Below, piece by piece: positions 55,963 to 64,000 of a stretch of DNA of 64,000 bases. This DNA is from Chimonanthus salicifolius (Eukaryota > Streptophyta > Magnoliopsida > Laurales > Calycanthaceae). Position 1 is the stretch's first letter; each line of letters starts with the position of its first letter. The stretch covers positions 3,720,001-3,784,000 of the forward strand of contig CM023540.1 in the NCBI GenBank assembly GCA_013350335.1, given 5' to 3'. The translations under genes were made by a program, and so were the position numbers. The notes under the pieces were generated by a model. It saw only the letters and a program-made list of their open reading frames with translations, searched no databases and had not been told where the DNA came from.

Positions 55963-57249
55963 GCCAGATCATCTGGAGCACTCTGCTCTTGGTCAAAACC
56001 GTCAATCCTCCCGATAGTTGTTGATTGAATCCACCATATACACTGCTATTTCAATGTTTTCATCCCTAATCTGTCGTGATTCTGCCACCGGCCTTTGCTC
56101 TCATTTTTGCCATGAAGGCCCAATTTATTCTCCAGCTGACACCCTGTCCTTGTGTTCCATTCCTCTCGTGAACTGCCCAGAGCAGTACTGTCCAGCCCGC
56201 CAACCAAAACCGGCCCCACCCAGCCTGCCTATACCAATGCATACCAGTTTGCTCTCATCCAAACCAGTTCCAGTTCCACTGAGAATGATCCATCATGCGC
56301 TACTCTTAGCCCATAGACAAATCTGGCCAGATCTGAAACAAAGAATTCTTTTCCCCCAGCCCACCTTAATCTATCACTGCTATCCATGAATTTCACCAGT
56401 GGCCATCTCTTTTCACCTATGGCCACCAACGTGTTGTCTTATCTGATATGTATATTCTTTTTTCTCATCTCTGTCTATCAACAATCTGCAACAACTCTAG
56501 GGAGTTGTCATATGATCCTTCTGCACCTTCTTTATGTTCTTGTCAGTTTCAGAACTATATCTGATGAAAATGTTTTATGTAGATATTTCTGATCTACATC
56601 TTCTTTTTCTGGCCAGACCATCCATATTATACCACAACTGTTACCTTCTTGAAGATCTATCCCTGCATTTCTTTCAACCATCCCTGCACGTGTGTTCAAA
56701 AGCACCTATTTTGCCACCATCATCCATCTTGACTTTGTCATAACTACCATTGACACCATTCTCAGCCAGAAATTGTACAGATGCCACAGTCCATCTCCTT
56801 TTCATGCACTTTGTCTTTGCCAGCCATAACTGTTGTGTCCATGTTGCTTCCACGTATTTGTTTAGACTGACTTGCATCTGCTACATCTTCAGTCCATCCA
56901 TGCACGTGATCACCTATTCCTGTGTCCTCAGGTCACTATGCTAGATTCAACTGCCTCTTCTTCACCATGGCCTTCCCTACTCTATTTTCATGATCTGATT
57001 AGCTCTACCTGTGTCAATAAATTGGGGATCTGTTTCTATGTGGCTCACCATGCACCTCCTGTTATCATGGCTAAAATGATTTGTTTGTGGCTCTGATCGA
57101 GACACCTGCTTGTGGGTTGTTAATCAGCTCACCCTTTTTGGATCTAATCATTGTGGCAATGGTTTGGATCTTCGGCCCAATTAGATATGGGAACCCAAAA
57201 TTGATTAGAGAACTAACGAAAATTTCACTCACGGGGTCAAAGACCAAAT
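55963..57249. other. Unassigned C/T-rich region
   Basis: Starts right after the LINE tail. Pyrimidine-rich with short open stretches on both strands (for example 56018-56389). It resembles the copia leaders in base composition only. No exon of the LAF3-like gene was recognised. Confidence 0.35.
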
Positions 57250-58060
57250 CTAACCTAGGTCAAAATTTTCTGAAGGAATAAATTTGACAAAGGCTTCAAT
57301 CATTTTGAATTTCCACAAAATCTATGTGCAATAATAAACTTAAGATGCAAACAGGAAATTCGAAAATTATACAACAATAATTGAAATTTGCAAGCAATTA
57401 ATTTAATTAAAGACAAGTTGCAAGAAAATCAAATCTACCAAACTCAAAACTTGGAGAGACCATAGCAACCAATGCATCAATTGAACTTTTCAAAACTTGT
57501 TTGTGTACAATGCCATGGATGACCACCTCAATTATAGAGGTTACAATGGAGTGAAAAGGAAAAAAGAAAAATTCTCTTGCTTAGGCACAAGGCATAGACG
57601 CCCTTTACCCTTCTAAAATTCCTAGTTACTAACTGCAAATTTACAAAATCCTAACATGCCATGTGGCTTTATTACTTCATCAAAGAAAATAAGAATAAAA
57701 ATATATTACACCACATTCCTTAAAGATTAGTCTCCCAAAGCTTGTTAAAGGAAAGTGATTTGCTTCTATTTCCAATTCCTTATATCCCCCAAAGTAGGGA
57801 TATGAATCCTCTACTGAGAGGTGGAGATAAGGAGAGTATTTGAAATCCCGTGACTCTTCCTTTTGCTCAGCAAATGGGTCCCTTCCGTAGGCTAGAATGA
57901 GTCCAAAGCATAAATTTAAAGGCCTGACCCAACACACCAGCCCATAGCCAATTATTTTGATGATTTGGCTTGATTTTCTTGACTCATTTCTTTCTTGAGT
58001 TCATCCTCATTTTGCTGCATTATTATGTACAGGTGGTGATGTCCACATCACACCCCTACA
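57250..58060 (-). mobile_element. Possible LTR
   Basis: On the minus strand starts TGTAGGGGTGTGATGTGG at 58060, directly where the copia reading frame breaks off. AT-rich body. The other end and any duplication were not found. Confidence 0.35.
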
Positions 58061-58456
58061 ACATTAAAAATATTTGGCTTTGTAACTATGGGATAGATCA
58101 ATTTGCCAACCAATTTTTGATAAAGGCCAGGATGCTGAAGCAATTCATCATCTCTAGCTTGAAGTTTTAATCACAATGAGTATCAATGGGCTTACAATGA
58201 AAATACTCAATTTCTTTGAGAAGATTAAGTGCATATTTCCTCTGAGAAAAGAAAATTCCTTGAGACAAGTGAGCGACCTCAATGCCAAGAAAATAATGAA
58301 GTGGTCCCAAATCCTTAATATCAAAGATGGTGTGGAGATGATTCTTAAGTGTGGTAAAAGCAGCTTTATTCTTACCTGTAAAAACAATATCATCCACAAA
58401 AACAATTAATAAGGTGATACTTGATTGCTGATGATGGACGAACATCAAATGGTTAC
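58061..58456 (-). pseudogene. Copia RT, C-terminal part
   Basis: LLIVFVDDIVFTGKN with FVDD at 58389-58400, [44 protein letters not shown], then frame-shifted GLYQKLVGKLIY. Breaks off at 58061. Confidence 0.9.
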
Positions 58457-59375
58457 TGAAAGTCTCTTCTCACGGTGCTAGAACACGACTTGACACTAGA
58501 GAGGAAGAGGGAGGAGAGGAGGGTGAATAGGTCGATCCCAGTTTCCATGGTGTTTAAAAATTCCTTGATTATTTTAAGTGCAGCGGAATGTCAATTTTAA
58601 TCAAGAGATTTGTTTAGTATGATAAGTTGTTTATAATTTCTTTAAACGATCACACTAAGTTTATAACCTTTTGCATATTGCTTGATTATCGATGCTTGTG
58701 CACAATGTGTTACATAAAATAATCAACATGCAAAGGGACATGTGTTGAGAAGAGTACTTAAATACTAAATACAAATGCACAAAGATCAAACACCATAAGA
58801 CCAAATTTATAGTGGTTCGGTTAGCCAACCTACATCCACTATTAGGACTCGCTCAACCTTGAGCTATCCCTAAATCCACTAAGTGGGGACTTAAACCCTC
58901 ACAATTAGAGTAGGAATTCCACCTCGGCTGGGAATTCCACCCACCACTGTGCCAGAGACGACGCTCTAGAATTTTTTATAGTGGTTCCAGAGCCAATCCT
59001 CCTTAATCCACTTTCGGGATAAAGGTTTTAAATAAAAATTAAAATCAAGAAACACTTGCCTTTGAAGCTCTTTCTCACTGATGTGTGCTTCTTGAAGATC
59101 TCACCCAATGTATGCCGACGCTCCTCCTTGTAGCCGTCGTAAAGCAATTATTATTCCAGGGTAACAAGGAAATTGGTTTTACCAAAGCTTTCCTAGTTTA
59201 TTATCATTTCCTTTCTCTCTCACAAACTCAATCCATATGATTAGTTGTATTAGATTCTCCAAGTGTAGGCACAAGAGAGAGAGTGATCATTTTGTTGGCC
59301 TTTGTTTAAGCTCACTGATAATGATGAGGTCCAACCGTTTTGCCAAAGGATGCCCACTGGTTGCACAAAGATTGG

Positions 59376-59383
59376 TATTTATA
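59376..59383 (-). promoter_or_regulatory. Probable LTR TATA box
   Basis: Minus strand TATAAATA in GTCTATAAATACC, followed upstream by the palindrome-like array at 59400-59960. Confidence 0.55.
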
Positions 59384-59399
59384 GACATGGCAACCAGTT

Positions 59400-59960
59400 A
59401 CAACAACAATAATGTATCGACAGGTTGGGCGCACCAAGCGGTCGGTGACTAGAAATGTTACCGTTCAACAACCCAACCGTTGCGCATTCATGCACTCCCA
59501 ACGGTATAAATATTTCTCGGTCGACATGTCGGTGTCGCCGATGGGTTGACAGTCATGGCACCGATAGGTCAGTCCATACGAGAGGCTCGGTCTGGGGCAA
59601 CACCATGGTGATAGAGTTTCATGTCCAGAAACCTAGTCTTACCCAGACCGTCCCGTCACCCTTTACCAAGGGGTCGGTCTTGGTACTCTCAATCGGTCTT
59701 AAACTACCGATTTGTCTATTTTCTCGAGAGCCCACTTGAGTTCTAAGTTCCAGAACTCATAAATCTTTATCGAAGAGTCGTTGACCACGAGGGGTCATTT
59801 CAGCTTTTTACCGAGGGGTCGGTGCATACGAGATTCTCGATCAGAGGCGCATACAGAATGACAGTTCTATGATCTAAAACCTTTGTCAATCTGGCCGACT
59901 AGTCCTTGACCGCGATGAGTCGATCCTGTCTCCACCGAGGGGTCGGTTAGAACGGCTGGT
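59400..59960. repeat. U3 repeat array, GAGGGGTCGGT type
   Basis: Recurring ACCGAGGGGTCGGT, GACCACGAGGGGTC, GCCGATGGGTTGAC and GTCGACATGTCGG elements plus CCAACGG/AACGGTA. They share position and style, not sequence, with the arrays of the other LTRs. Confidence 0.7.
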
Positions 59961-59977
59961 CGAGCTGACAGTAAAAC

Positions 59978-59980
<3 letters not shown>

Positions 59981-60048
<68 letters not shown>
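59981..60048. repeat. (AT)34 microsatellite
   Basis: Uninterrupted AT repeat of 68 bp inside the LTR. Confidence 0.97.
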
Positions 60049-60050
<2 letters not shown>

Positions 60051-60336
60051 AAGTTGGGTTCAAATTCACTTTCAAGCTTACTCTCTAGGCTTTTTAATGA
60101 TTTTTTCATTCGTTCAACTAAGCCTAAGAATAGTCCTCTTAAGTTGTAGGTACCACCTAAAGTCATCTATGGCCGTTTACCTGTTTTGTGATTGCCATAA
60201 AGATGAGCTTCAATCCGGTGGAGCATGATCTTTAATCTTGATCATCTTGAGTCTTCAAGCTTCTAGCAAGTGCTTATTCCCGAGTCATGAAATTGACAAA
60301 CTTAGGGACTTAGCAAGCAGTGGCACTAACAGTTAC

Positions 60337-60950
60337 ATTGGAATTGAACAAATTCATAGGCGGTAAGAGCCGAGAGAAACTTCTCAAACCATGTTCGGAG
60401 AGATTGCTTAAGACCATAAATAGTCTTCTTTAGGCGACAAACTTTGTCACTTTGACGAATAAGAGTAAAGCTAGGAGGAGGTAACATACAAGGCTCCTTT
60501 CTTACTTCACCATGGAGAACAACATTCTTTACATCAAGTAAATGAAGATTCCAATGAAGGTTGCAGCAATGGAGATAAGAACTCATAAAGAAGTCATCTT
60601 GGCAACAGGGAAAAAGGTCTCCAAATAATCAATTTCATATGTCTAAGTAAACCCTTTAGCCGCAGGATGAGCCCTATAGCGGGCAATAGAACAATGAAAT
60701 TATGCTTGAGAGTAAACACTCATTTCCCAGGTCCCATTTTTTTTTTAGGGGCAACCAACTGCTCCTCCATAGCAACCTTCCAAGAGGGATAGAGAAGAGC
60801 TACATCAACCCTTTTTGGTATAGGAACTATCTCTAAAAGAGGCAAGAAATGAAAGATATGTAGGGGAGAAGCATGGTAGGAGACGAAATGACTAATAGGA
60901 TGATTAGTGCAAGCTTGTTTACCTTTTCAAAGAGCAATTGGGACATCAAG
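60337..60950 (-). pseudogene. Copia RT, N-terminal part
   Basis: LDVKNVVLHGEVRKEPCMLP and VCRLKKTIYGLKQSLRTWFE, preceded by ARYRAHPAAKGFT and TYEIDYLETFFPVAKM. Joins the C-terminal part at 58451 once the LTR is removed. Confidence 0.9.
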
Positions 60951-61764
60951 ATCAGTAGGAGGAGCTAGCATCGAAGAAGATGTCATAGTGGTAGAAGGAA
61001 GAGTAGTAGGCTTCAAATTTCACCCCTTTTAAACATTTAGAGGCTTGTCTGTTGCAGACGTGGAGGATGAACTAAGAGTGGTATCTTAGTTGGGGTTTGG
61101 TAGAATGAATTGGGAGCAAGTAGGATTTTCTTTCTGAGAAAAATAGGGAATGTGTTAAAAAACTTGGACATTCATGGAAACAAACCATTTCCTAGAAATA
61201 GGATCCAGGCACTTATACCCTTTTCTAGAAGAATATTCCACAAACGTGCAAATAATAGATTTGGCAGAGTGTTCTTGGAGGATGCAGAAAAATTGTGGAC
61301 AAAACAAACAAAACCAAAAATCCCAAGAGGAATATAAGTAATAGAATGATGTGCAAAAAGAATATCAATAGGAGATTGATTTATTCTATAAGATTCTAGT
61401 AGGTATGCGATTAATCAATTAACAAGAAATTAATACAACATCAACCCAAAAAAGCTTACGAACATTCAGCTTATGTAAAAGAGTATGAGTTACCTCCAAA
61501 GGATGGTGATTCTTTCATTCAGCTACTCTATTTTGTTGGGGAGTATAGGAGCAAGATGTTTGAGACTCAATAACATGTTCCTAGAGATATTGTTGAAATG
61601 CTAAAAAGAGATATTTGTGCCCAATTTAATATTTTTATGGGTTACTGAAATTGAGTTTGAACCCATTTGTGAAAATGCTGAAAATGAGAGAACACCTCAT
61701 CAAAGAACAAATAGGTGATGCCCAAACATCTAAATGTATCGTTGGCATAAAGCCATAAGTAAAT
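60951..61764 (-). pseudogene. Copia integrase, core to C-terminus
   Basis: FSHFQHFHKWVQTQF, then MKESPSFGG (degraded from a KNRHLLE-type motif), EYSSRKGYKCLDPISRK and FVSMNVQVF. The N-terminal zinc domain and the start of the core are missing, deleted at the LTR junction. Confidence 0.82.
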
Positions 61765-62079
61765 TGCTAGTGCTCCGGATTGCCGAGTCATCTATTTGTC
61801 AATTCCATGACTTAGGTGAAGCATTGCCTTGGAAGGTTGAAGCTATGAACAATACTCAAGTGATGAACATTGAATCAAGAACTCCGAAGATGGAAGATCA
61901 TATGTAGATTCATCATCACCACGTATGGCAATCACAAAGGTAAATTTGTCATAGATGACATTAGATGGAACCCAAATCCTTAGTGGACCTAGCCTAGGCT
62001 TAGTGGAACATGTTGGTAATAACATAACCAAGTCTAAGTGCACCCTTGACAGTCACAAAACCAAATGGGATAATCATTG

Positions 62080-62590
62080 GAAAAATGACAAACTGTCAGG
62101 TCGACCCATCGAGGCCACTAACCCATCGGTGAGACAGATCAATCGATATCTTCGACACGTCGACCGGTTTGACAAAGGTTCTGGAATGAACACAATGTCA
62201 TTCGGGGTTGCTCTCTGATCGAGCGTATTAAGTTCACTAACCCATCGAGGTCATCGATACATCGAGCACGATAAAGGATGAGTTCTGGAACTTAGAACTC
62301 TGGGGTATTCTCAGAACCGACCCGTCGAGAGTACTAGGACCTACCGATCGGTGTACCGACATGTCGACCTCGGTTTGACAAGTTTCTGGAGTCGAAACTC
62401 TGTCAGCATGGTTTTGCCTCAGGTCGAGACGGTCGACAAGAATGACATATCAATAATGAGATTGTCGACCCATCGGTAAGATAGACCCGTCGAGCGTCAA
62501 CCCATCGGTAGTGACCGTTTTGTATCCGTTTGAGTTGCAATTAATGCGCAACGGTCACTTTGCAACGACACTTTGCCTTCACTGACCCAT
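62080..62590. repeat. U3 repeat array, GACCCATCGGTGAG type
   Basis: Repeated ACCCATCGGTGA, CGACCCGTCGAG, ACCGATCGGT, CGACACGTCG and TCGATACATCGA in degenerate 110-120-bp units also marked by TTTGACAA...TTCTGGA. It lies immediately upstream of the TATA-like site on the + strand. Confidence 0.75.
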
Positions 62591-63404
62591 CGGTGACCTA
62601 GAATCGGGATTTTTATGTTTGCCTATATTTTCTCCAAACATTGATGAATTTGGTTGGACACTTGGAGAGAGTTTTGAATAGGCAAATCCAAAGGCATTTC
62701 CAGAGATCATACCTCCTCTCCTTGCACTTCAAATGGGTGAATCAATTGAAAATCCAATCTTCATAGATTGAGATTGAGAGAGGAAAAAAAAAAAAAAAAA
62801 CCAAGCCTAGGATCAACTTGCAAATCCATACCCCAGCAACCTCCCATAGATTGTGATTGCTTATACTCGGCGCATCTTTGTCATCGAACGACACATTGGG
62901 AATAGATCTTCAAGAAGCAAAAGATCTACTCAAGAGAGCTCAAACAAGGCAAGTGCTTCTTAGTGTTTAATTTTTCTTTTAAAACATCTTGTTCAGTGGA
63001 CTAAGGCAAGGAAGCCATGATCAATATAAAAAATAAAGGGATAAGGACGTAGACCGGGGTAGGTCGAACCTTTCAAAATCTTAGTGATTGGGTGAAATTT
63101 TCAATCAATCGAGTTAGGTGGAATTCCTACTCTATTTGTGAGGTGTAAATCCCTACATAGTGAATTGGGGTAACCCAAGGTTGGGTGAGTCCATGAGTGG
63201 ATGTAGGAGAGTTTACTCCAAACCACTATAAATCTAGTGTTGTGGGTGATTAACATTGTTTGTGTGTTTGATCAACAATTGGTGCACTCTATTGTTCACA
63301 CAAACACTTTGCATCTTGATTATCTTATTAATCTGCTCCTTGTAATTTTAATTAATCAAAAATTTTGCAAAGAGCATAAAAGTTGACGATTGTCCTATTC
63401 CCCT

Positions 63405-63421
63405 CCCCCCCCCCCCCCCCC
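63405..63421. repeat. Poly-C tract (17 C)
   Basis: Sits in the LTR at the place where the other family members have the G tract (opposite strand) next to GTGAATAGG. Confidence 0.95.
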
Positions 63422-63472
63422 TCCGAACAATCTTGGACCGTGTTCTAGCACACCGGGAACGTACACTTCTCA

Positions 63473-63790
63473 ACAATGTTTCACAAGCTTACAGCTTTCA
63501 CAAACAAATGAATCTAATTTTAAACTTGGTAATAAGGACTGCAAGAAAGAAAGTTACAGAACAATTCAATAATTTAGCTAGAGAACTAACAAACAATAAA
63601 TGAACATGTAGGACAAAAGATAAATGAAGATAAGACAAGGGAATGGTACCTTTACCACAAATAGCGGTAAGTGCCCCATTTGCAAGTTTTAACACTACCA
63701 GAAGATGCATGATTTAATAGGGTAAAAGATCTGTTATACCTGTCATGTGATTGGTGGCCCCCGAATCAATAATAGTGTAATATTATTTCA
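63473..63790 (-). pseudogene. Copia aspartic protease
   Basis: IIDSGATNHMTG (63738-63770) with the catalytic Asp, then a frame change and LKLANGALTAICGKGTIPLS, LLNCSVTFF. Upstream (63791-64000) no gag motif was recognised. Confidence 0.88.
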
Positions 63791-64000
63791 TTATAAATCA
63801 GCCCATAGCCCAACTGAAAATTAAGCTAGACTGTACTTTGCCATAAGACAGCATACACAACCAAACGAATGGCCAATGGTGCCATTTTTCATTTGTGAGG
63901 GCCATGATCCTTATATTGGTAGAAGTGGTATTCATCTTTAATTGCAATGTCACTTGAATTTGTAGTGTTTGGTTCTCTTGAGCTGTTTCTAATAGGCCTC

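Larger units (their letters stand above)
58457..60331 (-). mobile_element. Solo SIRE-like LTR
   Basis: TGAAAGTCTCTTCTCACGGT to GCAGTGGCACTAACA, 1875 bp, perfect duplication GTTAC (58452-58456 and 60332-60336). Family marks: GAGGAGGGTGAATAGG, GTGGTTCGGTTAGCCAACC, ATCCACTATTAGGACTC, GGTACCACCTAAAGTCATCT. Contains a 68-bp AT repeat. Confidence 0.93.
61765..63465 (+). mobile_element. SIRE-like LTR, + orientation, without target duplication
   Basis: TGCTAGTGCTCCGGATTGCC to ACACCGGGAACGTACA, 1701 bp. Opposite in orientation to the other four LTRs of this family. No 5-bp repeat at the ends, and about 200 codons of the surrounding copia frame are missing across it. No primer site follows. TATATTTT at 62624-62631 is the probable TATA box. 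Confidence 0.85.
58061..64000 (-). mobile_element. Ty1/copia element, interrupted and partial
   Basis: Minus-strand order from the right edge: protease, integrase core, RT. Two SIRE-like LTRs interrupt it (58457-60331, 61765-63465). RNase H and the 3' LTR are lost at 58060; gag and the 5' LTR lie beyond the window. Many stops. Different family from 32584-53797. Confidence 0.88.

Noticed and set aside
55963..55980. Similarity of GCCAGATCATCTGG after the LINE tail to the exon start CCAGATCACCTG at 31125, as if the exon were duplicated
   Set aside because: The match ends after about 14 bases and downstream codons do not follow the protein; chance is likely.

Overview
This window looks like nuclear DNA of a flowering plant with a large, transposon-rich genome. 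The evidence is plant-type Ty1/copia, Ty3/gypsy and L1-type LINE proteins, primer sites for plant initiator tRNA-Met, GT-AG introns, and exons of a plant amidohydrolase resembling Arabidopsis LAF3 (LONG AFTER FAR-RED 3). I could not fix the species. No rRNA or tRNA gene, organellar segment or CRISPR array was seen. Nearly all positions were read by eye; family names are recognition calls, not search results.

The only host gene I can support is on the + strand: five exons at 8169-8264, 8364-8462, 8569-8643, 31125-31256 and 31371-31486, in one open frame with clean splice sites. They encode the C-terminal half of an Amidohydro_3 enzyme. The intron between exons three and four is about 22.5 kb and is filled with transposons. 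Upstream exons lie outside the window. The exon expected downstream starts correctly at 31578 but runs into a stop within a few codons.

Region by region: 1-2947 holds a minus-strand copia gag end, primer site and an LTR with a 1.2-kb tandem duplication. 3105-5053 is a 5'-truncated minus-strand LINE. 5054-8168 is mostly decayed repeat plus a LINE tail. The big intron (8644-31124) contains LINE and copia fragments, a MITE-like element, a hAT-like repeat, and a 15-kb SIRE-like copia element (15560-30587, 5-bp duplication GATGA). That element has an internal copia LTR at 18114. A second LTR element with its two LTRs in INVERTED orientation (22180-30129, duplication GTTTG) sits inside its 5' LTR and is itself interrupted by a 3.8-kb solo LTR.

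32470-55962 is one deep nest. A LINE is split by a minus-strand copia element (32584-53797). That copia element is split by a SIRE-like solo LTR (34512-35945), by a gypsy-derived LTR element carrying a captured clathrin heavy-chain fragment (38529-46006, duplication CTATT), and by a 3.7-kb solo LTR (46014-52740, duplication ATTCC). The last two each carry a further LTR (40407-43555, duplication TGAAG; 48484-51456, duplication ATTTA). 58061-64000 is another minus-strand copia element broken by two SIRE-like LTRs.

Most striking observations: the clathrin fragment fused to a proline-rich domain in the gag position of an LTR element; the LTR element that appears to have integrated with two identical (U5) ends; the same 8-bp terminal inverted repeat pattern (TGATGYAG) in both of those elements; and arrays of short palindromes just upstream of the TATA box in LTRs of several families, each family with a different palindrome but the same layout.
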